This document shows positions 11,217 to 22,479 of a stretch of 64,000 bases of DNA, one piece after another. Under the pieces are notes generated by a model. The model saw only the letters and a program-made list of their open reading frames with translations. It searched no databases and was not told the DNA's origin. Made by a program: the position numbers and the translations under genes. Source of the DNA: Tretioscincus oriximinensis (Eukaryota; Chordata; Lepidosauria; Squamata; Gymnophthalmidae); NCBI GenBank assembly GCA_022410635.1, contig JAJVDF010000127.1, forward strand, positions 744,001 to 808,000. Reading direction: 5' to 3'. Each line of letters opens with the position of its first letter. The stretch's first letter is position 1.

Positions 11217-12605
11217 ACCTATTAGAAAAAACTGTAAAAACAAACCATCTGTCAACCAAGTTTCCATCATGAATGAAAGAGCTGACCTGATGTGAATCAC
11301 ATAGATCTGGTTGGGTGAGATGGGAAGCTCAGCACTCATTCAGATGTTCTCGCAAGGACATCAAATGCAGCATCAGCCCAGGATGTGAATTCTGTAAAGG
11401 ATTCAAGTCTTTCACCAGATTCCTATCCATAAAGAAAGGAGTTNCTGCCTGCTGCTTAATAACTTCTATGTCTGAGGTGGTGGGGACTTTCTCAGAGATG
11501 GTGTTGAAGTCACTCTACACATTGACATTGAGGAAGTGTTTGAAGATGTTGAAGAGAGAAAAAAGGGAAAGTTTTTCATATGGAGGATCTGATTTTGGCA
11601 TAGTATCAACTTATATATGAAGTACAAAAATAAAAGTTTAAAACGAAGTATGAAAACAATATGTTTTTATTATTACTATTTTAACTTTGCAGCTGTTATT
11701 TTCCTAGCCTGGACCCTGAAGTCAAATAAAAGTTTGAGTAAGTAAGCAGAACTGTGTATTTTTCAAAAACAAAACTGTCATCCGCAGATTTAAAAAGAAG
11801 AAAAGAAAGAAATGCAGTTTTCTTTGGAAACTGCTGAAAGAATGNTTGCAAACCTCCACAAGCAAAGCAAAATAACTTCTGCTGTATTGTACCCAAATGA
11901 TATTAATTGCCATTATCAAAGGTTCAGATCAGGTACAATTTTTATTGACAAAGTTTTTATAGAAAAAGAGGCATATGCTCATTCTTCTGAAACAGTCATT
12001 TTCAGTGAAATAAAGGCTGCCTCCCCATGAAGATTTTTTAGTGCAAAGGTCCCAACTTCACAGAGAATTCGTCCTGCACTTCCACGCAAGTTCAGCAATC
12101 TGCTTGCTAAAGGCCCATGGCCCTGGATTTTCCAGCCACCTCCATTTTTCTGATTGCACANCAGACTTTTTCTAAACTCTGATCAATAGCCTTCATAGGG
12201 CATTAATTTACAGGACTTTGTTAGCTCCCACAAGACTTTGAGGATAAATATAAAANTTTATTGGCTCTTGGAACTATATGGCACCAGGAAACTGCACTTG
12301 CATAGAATTCTGAGACTTGTAGTTAGACATTTAATATGACAAGAATATATGCCAATGTAACGTGAATAGTGTATTCCCACAGAAGTCATAAGCAGCAATG
12401 AGGTNAGTGGAGATGGACACACAAATGCATTATTTCAGATTTCAAGTGAATTCCAGAATAAAAGCAAATGTGGGGAGGCAGCCAAAGACTTTTCAGAAAA
12501 AATCGTCAGGCAAGCAAAGGTTGGGGTCACATTTTTAGGAGAATCCATCCCAGGGGTTTGGCCTGGAATGGTCTGATACTGTGTGACAGTCTGGTCCCCT
12601 CCTCA
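11217..12605. other. Unannotated sequence with a 101-codon frame of unknown nature
   Basis: The plus-strand frame at 11315-11620 and the minus-strand frames at 11696-11919 have no recognisable domain or paralogue. An AATAAA-like signal (AAAAATAAAAG) follows the first near 11627, so a retrocopy of an unrecognised mRNA cannot be excluded. 12270-12340 resembles the head of family V. Confidence 0.35.
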
Positions 12606-12626
12606 CAACCAGCCATGCTAAAATTC

Positions 12627-12789
12627 ATTGTTGTTGTTGTTGTTGTGGTGGTGGTGGTGGTGGTGGTGGTGGTGGTGGTTGTGGTTGTGGTTGTGGTTGT
12701 GGTTGTTGTTGTTTGTTGTGGTTGTTGTTGTTTGTTGTTTGTTGTTGTTGTTGTTGTTTTTGTTGTTGTTGTTGTTATTATTATTTCTT
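12627..12789 (+). repeat. Compound (GTT)n/(GTG)n microsatellite
   Basis: GTT, then GTGGTG, then GTTGTG and GTTGTT blocks, ending in ATT. The 113-codon poly-Val frame across it is an artefact. Confidence 0.97.
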
Positions 12790-12860
12790 GTTATCACCCT
12801 GGGTTATAGTGGAAATAGTGAAGGGCAGGATATAAATCATTTTAAATAAATAAATAAAAA
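12790..12860 (+). mobile_element. L2 LINE 3' end with TAAA tail
   Basis: GGGCAGGATATAAATCATTT followed by TAAATAAATAAATAAA is the L2 3' terminus. The adjacent microsatellite sits directly 5' of it. The element is interrupted on its 3' side by the insertion beginning at 12867. Confidence 0.75.
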
Positions 12861-13010
12861 TTCCATCAAAGGAGCTAGCAGCACTTTGAGACTACGAAAG
12901 CTTATGCCAACCACTTTTCTCAAGTTAGTCTCAAAGTGCTGCTAGCTCCTTTGCTGGACTTTCTACTAGACTAACACGGCTATTTCTCTGAAATTGACTA
13001 AAAATTCCAT
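12856..13010 (+). mobile_element. Inverted short retroposon, copy 2, with 11-bp TSD
   Basis: The insert at 12867-12999 is flanked by perfect copies of AAAAATTCCAT (12856-12866 and 13000-13010). It starts with 27 bases ending in GCACTTTGAGACT that are the exact inverse of 12926-12952. Between them lies ACGAAAGCTTATGCCAACC. The 3' part runs CTGGACTTTCTACTAGA, CTAACACGGC, TATTTCTCTGAAAT. Related to 2562-2775 and 41040-41155. The variable-length TSD indicates retroposition, and a Penelope-like origin is suspected from the end motif. Confidence 0.85.
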
Positions 13011-13837
13011 ATTCTCCCCTCTGCCCCCCACAGCCACTTCGAAAAAGCAGGTGTCAGAAGATAGGGTGGCGTCTGCACTGGAGGAACACTAGAGAGACCG
13101 AAGCCATACNCCCTCAAAGCCCAGACAGACATCAAAGTTTACAAAAGAGTCTCCCTCCTTCCCTGCCAGGACCATATTTACGTCAAACAAATTCAACCAG
13201 GGGATTATTTGCATAGGCTNTTCCCACTTTGAGAGGGGAAATGGTTGGGAGAAAAATGAAGTGAATCAGGATTCCTTTCACTTTTCCCATCTCCTGTAGC
13301 CCAGGTTTAATTCAGGCGCCTGACAGGGAGAAAAAAAGTTGGAACCACTTCAATTCCCCCATTAAACCCCAACTGGCCCCAGTTTACANTGACAATGGTT
13401 GAAATACTGCACCATTGGTTTATAAAGCCTTGACACCTGTGCACTCCAAACTAGCGCCTGAGCTCGGCACTGCCCTGCCACTGCCTCCCTTGTTGTACCT
13501 GCTGCCACCCTACCAAAACTCTTTTTCTTTTTCCTAGCGCTGCCCTTTCCCCATGAGGGAAGAAAGCAAGATTCATTGACAGTTTGGTATGAATGAAAGG
13601 ATTAAAGACTCTATTTCACCATGACATGGGATCACCCCACGCATTGGGGAGCAGCCACGCAGGTACAGNGATTTACTCGCTTAAAGGGTCCCTTATCATA
13701 GAATTATTAGCTACGCACTTTCGAGCGATTCAAAAGCAGTCATTTTGAAATATCCAAAACACAGCTTTGTGGGGACATTCAGTAGTATGAACTTGGCAAA
13801 TCTCATGAGACGTTGAGAGGAAATGCAAAATCNCATT
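13011..13837. other. Unannotated, GC-richer sequence
   Basis: No gene recognised. It contains several unresolved N positions and no repeat shared inside the window. Confidence 0.4.
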
Positions 13838-13955
13838 GGCTCTTGGATTGCAGGGAATGTTTAGGAATTGTAGGCAGGCTGGCAGAGAACGCTGGGGATT
13901 GTAGTTAGGCAAAAGCGTCAATGCCTTATGTGTAAGACTGTTTGGATCCTTAGCT
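13838..13955 (+). repeat. Dispersed repeat family V, copy 1
   Basis: Shares CATTGGCTCTTGG, GAGAACGCTGGGGATTGTAG and CAATGCCTTATG, in that order, with the minus-strand copy at 47160-47285. Blocks of the type 'GGATTGTAGTT' are common in reptile DNA-transposon relics. The class is not established. Confidence 0.6.
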
Positions 13956-14480
13956 AATCTAACCATGTCTCTTGCTGAGACAATGGAGTCAAGTGTGGTA
14001 AAAAAAAAGCCTACAGACTGACTGGAAATCCTTGTCTAACGGAGGATATTGAAAGATGAAATAAAAACAAGGAGACGAAGTTGCAGGGAGAGATGGTTAA
14101 ACCAGGATGGAGAAGATGGAGTCACCCAGTTTAATTCCTGTGCAACTCTTTTAAAGGCTCAGGTCAAAGGCAGAGTTACATAGATCAGCTGACTTAAAAA
14201 TTTCCCAGGTTTCCTCTTACTTCATGTAAGCATCTTGTGGCTGGCTCTGCCCTCGCCTTTGTTCTGGATCAGCTTCCTGGGTCCCCAGAGGTTATTTCCT
14301 GGCTGGACAGGAAGAAGAAGCTGCTTGTCCTTTTAAACATGTGCCATGTGCTTGAAAACCTCCATTAAAGTCTTTTGCTTTGGCACGTTCAAAGAGGAAG
14401 TATGAGACTTGCATTAGACAGCTAATTCAATTACAGGTTGAAACAGTAACTCTAAGGGGAATTGAATAAACTTCTATATA
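13956..14480. other. Unannotated sequence
   Basis: Nothing recognisable. Confidence 0.4.
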
Positions 14481-14558
14481 TACTGCTCAAAACTATTAAG
14501 GGAACACTTAGTGCTACACTGTTATGTTAAAGTGTTCCCTTAATTGTTTTGAGNTTTA
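14481..14558. mobile_element. Tc1/mariner-like miniature element
   Basis: Terminal inverted repeats of about 24 bp, CTCAAAACTATTAAGGGAAC on the left and its near-complement on the right (14531-14553), are separated by only ~15 bp. The left end lies in a TATATATA context, consistent with TA insertion. The end sequence resembles Tc1-type elements with GCTCAAAAAAATTAAGGG termini that are widespread in vertebrates; that link is from memory, not a search. Confidence 0.7.
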
Positions 14559-14624
14559 TATCACAAACTATGGAATATTAATACAGTGGCTTTTCTATAA
14601 ACAGGAAAGTTATGCAAATGCTAC

Positions 14625-14918
14625 ACTAACAGCTTGGATAGTTTCAAGACAGGACTAGACAGGTTTATGGATACCAAGGGTATAAATGGATACAAGGATG
14701 GATGTCTGGATGTTGCCTCCGGGATGGAGCAACAGGCAGGACTCTTGAAATACCATTTGCAGGGAGTCATGAACAGGTGCATATTTTGCTTCCCTCTGTT
14801 CGGACTGCCCAGTGCATCTGGTGAGCCTCTGTGTGACACAGAATGATGGACTTGATGGGATGTGGCCTGATCCAGTATGGCTCTTCTTANGTTCTTATGT
14901 TCTTATGTACTTACGGGG
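14625..14918 (+). mobile_element. CR1-clade LINE 3' end, GTTCTTAT-tailed
   Basis: Encodes the extreme C-terminus DSFKTGLDRFMDTKGINGY and continues into a 3' UTR ending in GTTCTTATGTTCTTATG. It preserves the best coding remnant of the 3' end of this subfamily and is near identical to 55815-56095. Confidence 0.92.
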
Positions 14919-16189
14919 CTTATCGTTAAATGACATTTCTAGGCAAAGAGATGCAGCAGTGTGGAAGCTAAGGTAAAATGGGGTGGNTGGTAAATGTGTT
15001 TTTTTAAAAAAGTAAGGAAAACCATGAGCTGGGTATAGGGCTATAATCCCAATCTAAAGAGCAGGGCAACCACGGATGTTTTTCAAAGGGCACAGCTCCA
15101 GTGCATTTAATGCTTATGCACATTTTAAATATTCCGTCTATTTTATCTGTGTATGATGGAATTTAAACAGTGATTGAAAAACAGTTTTGCAAAATGGGAC
15201 CAGTTAGAGCATAGACAACTATAGTTAGAATAAGCATAGTAATCATTCGACTCTCAAAACTGTTCGCTCATGAATAAGATGATTAAGCAACACCAGAAAA
15301 TAATTAAAGTTCGACTTCAACTTCCTCCCCCACTTCCCTCCAGAAAAATTAATAGTTTAACGGTCATGTGTTTTCCTCCTGTATTCCACAAACTATACGG
15401 GCTTAGTCATCTATCAAAGGACGGTTTGACATTTTCTCATGGCCAAGGGATTCAATATGTTATTTGTTACCAGCATGCTTCTAGATAGATCAAGACCAGC
15501 TCTTGGCTTTCAATGATGAGAGTTATTCTAAACCATTTACTCATTTGCTCTCATGCTGTATTCATGCAAAAAGTGTCTTCTCAAGCGCAGTATTTTATGC
15601 CTAGCTTATTGCAAATGCCTTTTTTTATGCCTAATATTAAAAACAGAAAGTAGATCACTCTGGAAAGGCCCAGTTCACCAGCAGCACTGAAAGCTGATAC
15701 AAAACATAACAGCAAATGAATTGCTTGGGAACGGTTAAGAGCTGCTTTCATACAAAACATTGCTGAGCAGGAAATGGAGGCAGAATGGTGAACTAAGAAG
15801 TTCATTTAAAAGGATTTGTGCACAGACTCCAAGGGATACNTTATCTCTTAAAGCAAAACAAAACAAGCAAATAAAGCCCTTTAAAAGAGAAAGGGAAAGC
15901 TTGGTGGCTCCCATTTCATAAAAATGGTATTAAGGTAACATGGTAAAAAACAGTCCAACCCAGACATTTTAAGGTAATTCTTTTAAGTCCTTTTTTATTA
16001 CCTTATTTTGAAACGCAATTTTGAGTTTCATTTAACTGATTTGCAATTGTTATTAGGCTTCTGTCACAGTGGGTTCTAACTCTTGATTTTCTCTCTTATT
16101 CCAAGATATATTTCATTATAAGGCCTTGCCATCCCCTCTTGAATCGTGTTTTAAGACGATGACCAAACACAAATAAGAGAACATAATAG
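14919..16189. other. Unannotated sequence
   Basis: No gene or repeat recognised. Frames at 15270-15488 and 15581-15805 have no domain. Confidence 0.45.
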
Positions 16190-16465
16190 TCCCTGTAATG
16201 GGACTGCTGCAGTGGTCAGAGTGCCAGGCTCTTATCTGGAAGTCTCCTGGTTCGATCCTCCACTCCTCCACAAAAAGACACCTGGGTGACCTTGAGCTAG
16301 TCTCAGTTCTTCAGAGCTCCCACAGCCCCACCTATGTAACAAGGTGTCTTTTGTGAAGAGAAGAACAGAAGGTTATGTAAACCGCTTTGAATCCCTCCAG
16401 GATGAGAAAAGTGAGGCACAAAAACCAACTACTAGTAGTCCATCCTCCTCTTCTTCTAATGTGCA
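16190..16465 (+). mobile_element. tRNA-derived SINE, near full length
   Basis: The head shows a degenerate polymerase III A box (TGCTGCAGTGGTCAGAGT) and a B box (GGTTCGATCC at about 16249). The body has CTGGGTGACCTTGAGCTAGT, CAGCCCCACCTATGTAAC and CCGCTTTGAATCCCTCCAGG, then GTGAGGCACAAAAACCAACT and a TCC/TTC tail. The B box marks tRNA ancestry. It is a retroposon, not a tRNA gene: the cloverleaf is not maintained. Confidence 0.88.
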
Positions 16466-16926
16466 GCGATGAAATTGCAAAAAGACTTCCCTTGCATCTC
16501 CCTTGTTTAGCAAAGCTTTTCAGAATGATGTTGAGGTTGGGTCTTCCCCCAAACCCTGTACTGGAACTGCCTGAAGCAGTTTGAGAACAAGACTGCATCC
16601 ACACGCCGGAGTGATGACTGCATAGGAGCACCTTCCCAACGGCTTCTGCAGACATAAGGTTGTGAGTGATGTAATCACTACAAACCTGTCATGCTGCAGG
16701 TTAAATGAGAGCTGATATTTTCAGCTCTCATGGTGCAGATCTCCGAGAACCCGCTTTTTTAAAAAAATGTGACCTACACCGCCGGACCTTGTGCCAATCA
16801 GCGGCGAGCCCTGCTAAGGTGGGTGGAAGGAAGGCTGCTGTTGGCAAGTCAAGGAGCGGAGTTTCCTTCCTCCCACCTGTGGCGTCCTCCATTTTGAGGT
16901 TTGTGTTTCTTTTATAAACTTAGCAG
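16466..16926. other. Unannotated sequence
   Basis: No gene recognised. Confidence 0.4.
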
Positions 16927-17294
16927 ATGTCCCAGAGGGAGGGGGGAAGAGCAGTCCTGGGCAGGGGCGTGGCTTCCTGGTTCCCTGTTTGGGAGGGGGC
17001 ATGGCTGGAGGAGCCAGCCAATGGGGCCTCGAGTAGCCAGCTGGTGAGCGGTTAAAAGGGAAGCTGACCAGGGCTTGAGGCCTTTCTGTCAGAGAGACTT
17101 GTGGTGTAGCAAGTGGACAGAGGGGTCCGCTTCTGACCTGCCTCAGAGGGAGGAGGTGGAAGTGTATGGTAGCCTGAAGGAGTCAAAGCTGAGGCTTGAC
17201 TTGGGGCTGCAACAAATAAAGTGACACAGGGCCTGTCTCTTTATGGATCTGGAAACTAATGTTGCACTTGCTTGGTGTGTGTGTGCTTGAGTCA
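16927..17294 (+). repeat. LTR-like dispersed repeat family L, copy 1
   Basis: Highly similar over ~365 bp to 26538-26896. It starts TGTCCCAGAGGGAGGGGGGA and the shared part ends near GCTTGAGTCA. A TATA-like GGTTAAAAGGG lies at about 17050, followed by CAACAAATAAAGTGACACAG at about 17211, which reads like a promoter followed by a polyadenylation signal. Homology between copies stops at GAGTCA. The TG...CA ends, TATA and AATAAA suggest a solo LTR, but no primer-binding site or internal region was identified. Confidence 0.6.
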
Positions 17295-17700
17295 GGCTTA
17301 CTTGATAAAAGCCGAAGCTTTATTATTCTAATCTTTCTTCTATTCCTTGTTTGTAAATAATAAACTTGTTATTTGTTGCAGTTCAAGCATCTCTCTCTTT
17401 CTTTATTTCTGTAACCACAAAATTAAGCATGCTACTGGTGGGGGCTGTGAATAAAGCCCCAACCGTGAGGTAAACTCTGAGGCCTTGTGTACCCGGAGGA
17501 AATTACTGTTGCTGCAAGCAGTCGTGGGTGCTGGCTTGGGCAACAGGGTGGATATTGTGGCACCCCTGACTGTGAGGGTCATCTAATAGTAGGGCCCTCA
17601 GGTAGGGGTCGCCACACCACCCACCTATGGCTGCCACCGCATGATGTCTGCAGACAGACAGCCAACAGCGACACCAGGTAACTCCATTTTTTATCCCCTC
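17295..17700 (+). repeat. Sequence downstream of the LTR-like repeat
   Basis: Continues with AATAATAAACTTGTTATTTG, a pyrimidine-rich stretch and GCTGTGAATAAAGCCCC. These polyadenylation-like motifs might be the R/U5 part of the same LTR, missing from the second copy. No coding capacity. Confidence 0.35.
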
Positions 17701-18798
17701 TTGAGGATGCAGCCAATGACGCATTTAAATCCACCCCAATTCTGTTGTTGATATAGTACCAGGTGAAGTGTCAAAGAAGCCATCTGGTCTAGCTTTTGAG
17801 ATGGATTTCTGTTTCTTGAGTAAGATGCCTGCTGCTGCCCCAACATGCATCTTGTTGATTGTTACCTATCAGTGAGTTATCTGGGAATAACTGAGTATCC
17901 AGGCTGTAATGAACATGACCAGGTGAGGTGGAGGGGCTGATGGATCTACTGTGAAATGTGACTTTCATGGACCTGCAGATTTATTGCAGCTAATACCTAG
18001 TCACAGTTTCCTCTTTCAAACAAGGTGTTACAGAAAGACGTTGTGATGCAGCTGCAGGCACCCTTGTTAAAAAACCAAATGTCTTGATCCATTGCAATTG
18101 GTACAAAATCAGTCTTGACTACCCTGGTGAGTGGTCTCATGGAAAAGAGAGACAGAAGTCCTTTAGTCACATCCCTAGAAATTCAATTTTTAGAACTCAG
18201 CAATCCATATTGTCTGCATGGAACTAGTTAAAATCGGGAACAGATTTATACTATGAGCTTTCTAATTCAGCATATTGGTAAACCACATTAATCAGTACTA
18301 TATCCACACCAATGCTAATGGTTTCATAACAAACAGAAGTACATCTATATTTAATCAGGATGTAATGTTAGTAGAGAAAGGAATTCCCTCCTTCAGACAA
18401 GAATCAGAAAGTTGAATTTTCTTTGAGTATTTATTGAAGCATTATAGTAGCATACAATGCAATCTAAGATTCAAAGTAACACCAGAACTCAATTGGAGCT
18501 CCTCTTCCTCCAGAACACAAACCAATTAGAAAACCAGCAGTGTTTTCCGCTTTGCCAAGCTTCGTGCACACGGACTAATGAGTGAAAGTGAAAGTACTAC
18601 AAACTACTAACGAGTAAACATGATTGCACAGGACATGTATACAATCAGCATTGTAGCATGTGTTGTCTCAGTTCTAATGCTGCTCAACTACTTAATGCAG
18701 TTGCATCTTGCTACAGCTAACATGGATCAAGCAAACCGAGACTTACTAATAAACATTTACTATGGCATGTGCATAAAGAGTCAGAGAGTGTGCAGTTC
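17701..18798. other. Unannotated sequence
   Basis: No gene recognised. The open frame at 18620-18817 has a hydrophobic stretch but no domain or context. Confidence 0.4.
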
Positions 18799-18901
18799 TA
18801 TTAATTTTGTGTTGTGATTTTTTTACTTAGTGATCTTTTTGCTTCCATGAACTGGGTATAGGGTTAAGGTTAGGGTAAGGGTTATGAAAAGACCTCTATG
18901 A
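18799..18901 (+). repeat. ~100-bp direct repeat with telomere-like core, left
   Basis: Nearly identical to 19415-19519. Contains TTCCATGAACTGGGTATAGG followed by GGTTAAGGTTAGGGTAAGGG, a degenerate TTAGGG-type run. The two direct repeats bracket the ~510-bp segment 18902-19414. Confidence 0.88.
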
Positions 18902-19414
18902 GTGAGTGGCACCCAAAGTGATGTGACCTCCAGTCCCGCTGCAGAAATAACATCTCATGCAAGGAGAACGCCAGGTGTTTGATATTTTTTGGGCTCCCAA
19001 TATAAGATTTCTTGGTAGAAAACGCCCAACAAATCTATGAGAATGTGCTCTGCAGCCAACTGCATTGAATACCCCAGAAACTGAACTTCTTCTCACTTTC
19101 TGCTTTGAAATTAGGTTGATTTTTACAAAATTATTTCTTGAAACATGTACAGATCTGACAATACTGGCTAATGAGTATGCATCATCTGTTATGTCCGTGA
19201 ATTTGATTATCGTGACAAGATGACCCTTTCCTGATAAACTGTTCCAAACATAGTACCATCACCAATTAGACACCCACTACAGACTATCATGGAAATGCTT
19301 CCCTTCAAGGTCTTAAGGCCAGGAACCTTTATTCCAAGATCTCTGGGATATTGAACATCACTCTAGACTCTCGTAGGTTAGAGTTCCTACACAAAAACCT
19401 GGGATAGAGTTTTT
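18902..19414 (-). repeat. Composite repeat family X/Z, copy 1
   Basis: About 85-90% identical by eye to 22058-22578. On the minus strand both share one reading frame (SISMIVCSGCLIGDGT ... NNFVKINL ... SVSGVF). Copy 1 has a 1-nt deletion near 19238, and a 3-nt difference near 19114 keeps the frame. The plus-strand start, with AAGTGATGTGACCTCCAGTC, is the family Z core also seen at 34430-34745 and 62285-62610. No known domain recognised. Confidence 0.7.
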
Positions 19415-19519
19415 ATATTAATCCTGTGTTGTGATTTTTTTACTTAGTGATTTTTTTTTCTTCCATGAACTGGGTATAGGGTTAAGGTTAGGGTAAGGGT
19501 TATGAAAAGGCCTCCATGA
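19415..19519 (+). repeat. ~100-bp direct repeat with telomere-like core, right
   Basis: Second copy of 18799-18901, with the same GGTTAAGGTTAGGGTAAGGG core. Differences are mostly in the poly-T run before TTCCATG. Confidence 0.88.
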
Positions 19520-19589
19520 ATTGGAAAACAATCATCACTATTTGCAGAGATGTTTTAGGCTACATGCACTCAATGTTTTTCCACCTCGT

Positions 19590-19975
19590 TCATAGCTCAA
19601 TCAAATTGTTCCGGGCACAAGTGCTAACTGTTAGTCGACCCACAATAAATGCCTTTTTTCCCAGCATAAACTATTGGCCAGATATTTAGGCATCATTCCA
19701 GAGAACCCTGTTATTCTCGCAACCGTATGTGTGTGCACAAATTAGGCATGAATTGATAAAATAATCGAGAACACAGCAGTTTTTTCTATTGGCTGTTGCG
19801 AATCATAAAAAAAATTCTCGGACTGCGCTACAACAAGTTCCATGAGCGATGTTACAGAACTGAGGCACTGGTCATGGAATATACATGTTTGGTGTGCACA
19901 GACACATGGTTGCTATATTCCGGATTATAGCATTGTGGCATTTTTTAAGTCATGGTGTTCACCTAGTCAGTTATG
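19590..19975 (+). repeat. Dispersed repeat family Y, copy 2
   Basis: Aligns along its length with 37010-37382, sharing CCGGGCACAAGTGCTAA, CAATAAATGCCTTTTTTCC, TTCTCGCAACC, GAACACAGCAGTT, ATGAGCGATGTTAC and TTTGGTGTGCACAGACA. The 3' two thirds are also at 1218-1465 on the other strand. There is no conserved open frame. Confidence 0.82.
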
Positions 19976-21814
19976 CCTCTGAACCCTGAGACTAGAGGAT
20001 CCTGCAGAGTGCCAGTTTCTCACCAGTTCTATTCAACATGTATGTGATGTAGCGGAGAAATCTAAGAAACCAAAATCAAACCTTCATTTATTCCACCACC
20101 AGAAATAATAAAACTGGTGATTAATTCTCATTTCTATTTGTTCGTTGCTTACAGCACATGGCTGAAAGAGAGACCGTTATGTCCTTCAGTCCCCAGTGAT
20201 GCCCAGCATGCCCAGTAAATCCAGCCCAAGGTTTTGCAGACCTGGGTATGGAGGGGGTACTTGGAGCAGCTTCCCAGATTTTGGCTTGCCACATGTGGCA
20301 ACCCTAGCCTAACAAGAGTGCAACATCATACCTAAAAGAAGCTATATTACAACACTTTCAGATATGAAAAATAGAATTAAAAGGATGTGGCCTATAGCAC
20401 AACTGAAGCACTTTTTTAAAAAATAGGCATCCATAATATTTAATTTTACATAGGAGCCAGCAGCATTCGTCAGCCCTTGGAAGCAAACAAAATTTCCAGC
20501 CCAAAATGCTTTGGGATTAAATGTGTGATCCTTGGAGGACTATTGGCTTATTTTCAAATTCTTTAAACAGCAGGCCCAGTTGTGCCCTTCGTGTGATGAT
20601 GTACCCCTGGCTTGGGTACCTTTGTGTGTGGAGAAATGGACAGATTTATGAAGGACAAGGCTATGAGCTGCAATATTGCATGGCACTAAAACATATTACT
20701 AAGATGGTGTTAACAGGATTTAAAACTGCTATAGTACTCATATTTAAAGCATCTGGAAACAGACTACAAAATTAGTGGGGCCACTGGGGCAGTTCAGCAG
20801 TACTTTCACCATGCTACATTATATCCACAAAGGCCTTTTAAAAGCATGAGGGTAAGTAAAAGATAATTGCCAGGGATGGGGAGTGGAAAAATCTGCCAGC
20901 ATCTTAAGTAAAAATTCAAGGCAATTCAACCATGTTATCTGCCACCCCACTAGCGGGTGCTTTACCACTGTGCCAACCAAAACCCTGTGCTATTTTCGTG
21001 CCTCCTTCCAAGGAGCAAGAGAGTGGAGAGAAAGACAAGCCATAAAATTAGAAGCTATGACACTGCCAGTTCAGGAAACGAGCTAGATGCATATCTAGAC
21101 CAATCCAAGAGGGTTGTGCTTGCCAACGCTACAACTTCATTAGTCTAAAAGGAGAAACATGCCCCAGCAGTGATTAAATCCAGATCCTGGCTCGATTTGC
21201 ATCTCACACCCTTTAAATGTCAAACTTCCAATTAAAACTGTTGCCTAATCACAAAGCGAGAGATTGACACAAGATTCCAAACATCAGGGGTTTCTCTTTA
21301 ATAACAGTGTTTGAAAAGGCCACAGCTTTAGATCAATGAAGAAGAGGAGAGGGGAGGGGAGGGGGGGCTCCAACTCCAGGCTGCAAACTCTCAGCTTTTC
21401 CTGATTAAGGTTAGTAGTTACCTCCTCCTGCCTCTGCAGACATGGGCCTGGCTACTCTTCTCTCCCAGTCATGGAAAAAGATATAAATTGAATTAGAAAA
21501 TTTCATCAGGGAAAAACTGTGAAACAGACAGCCAGGACCATCCAGTAAATTTGCTGGCAATGCAGCTTTTGGAACAGCAGAGGAAGATGCAATCATCATC
21601 CATGTGGACTGAAAGTTTTATGGTTGACAGGATGCTGGAAAAGGGATTATATGACCACAACTGTGCATTTCAGTCCCAAGCAGCATCTCAGCAGCACAGC
21701 CTGATGCTTTGCCCACAAAGGTCACAGAGCCATTTCCCAAAATCCCCACAAAAGGCTGGAAGGTACTGGAGAGCCAATATACCTGTGTATCTACAGGGCA
21801 TGGGTAGGTAACAG
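19976..21814. other. Unannotated sequence with a purine-rich G tract
   Basis: No gene recognised. At about 21342-21368 a GAGGGGAGGGGAGGGGGG-type run could form a G-quadruplex. A GTGGCAACCCTAG motif near 20300 resembles ends of reptile hAT relics. Confidence 0.4.
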
Positions 21815-22057
21815 ATCACATCTGTCACAGCCATGGCCAGTGCTGGGAACCACAGGAGAATCTTGTTTGTTTTGTGAGATTCTTCATTCTCATGGAAAGT
21901 ACAAATTCTTGTGCAGAGATGTACGAGAAATAAGCCAGGGCCAGGAGTGACATCACAAGGAGCTGATCCAGATGTCATTTCTGGCTCCTGCTTCCAGAAA
22001 GGGCACTCTGAGGCCAAAGGTGACAAATGATGTCACTTCCAGCCTCTTCTTCCGGGA
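21815..22057 (+). repeat. Dispersed repeat family Z, left part
   Basis: Shares GTGCTGGGAACCA, TTTTGTGAGATT, TACAAATTCTTGTGCA and GTGACATCAC, in the same order, with 62285-62420 (same strand) and 34545-34745 (opposite strand). It runs directly into the X/Z composite at 22058. Confidence 0.6.
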
Positions 22058-22479
22058 ACGGCACCCGAAGTGATGTTACCTCCAGTCCCGCTACAGAAGT
22101 AACATCTCAAAAATTTTGTGCGTGCAAAGCATGCAAAGAGAACGCCAGGTGTTTGATATTTTCGGGCTCCCACTATACGATTTCTGGGTGGAAAACACCC
22201 AACAGATCCATGGGGATGTGATCTGCAGCCAACTGCATCGAATACCCCAGAAACTGAATTCCTTCTCACTTTCTGCTTTGAAAGGTTGATTTTTACAAAA
22301 TTATTTCTTGGAACAAGTACAGACCTGACAATACAGGCTAATGTGTATGCATCATCTGTTATGTCCGTGAATTTGATTATCGTGACAAGATGACTCGTTC
22401 CAGATAAAATGTTCCCGAACTTAGTACCATCACCAACTAGGCACCCACTACAGACTATCATGGAAATGTTTCCCTCCAA
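22033..22479 (-). other. 148-codon open frame inside repeat X, function unknown
   Basis: The frame opens at a TTG and upstream codons stay open to about 22505. It reads through ISMIVCSGCLVGDGTKFG, LVTIIKFTDITDDAY, RNNFVKINLSKQKVRR and SVSGVFDAVGCRSHP. No ATG lies at the start; the first internal Met is residue 7. The paralogue at 18902-19414 keeps the same frame apart from one 1-nt frameshift. I do not recognise the protein. It may be a transposon-encoded fragment or chance; no promoter or splice context supports a host gene. Confidence 0.2.

Noticed and set aside
11315..11620. 101-codon frame as a host exon or processed gene
   Set aside because: No domain recognised, no splice sites in register, and an N in the frame; kept only as an unknown.
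12468..12809. 113-codon frame with poly-Val
   Set aside because: GTT/GTG microsatellite artefact.
16201..16275. A functional tRNA gene suggested by the B box GGTTCGATCC
   Set aside because: No cloverleaf can be drawn, and the sequence continues into a SINE body with a TTC tail.
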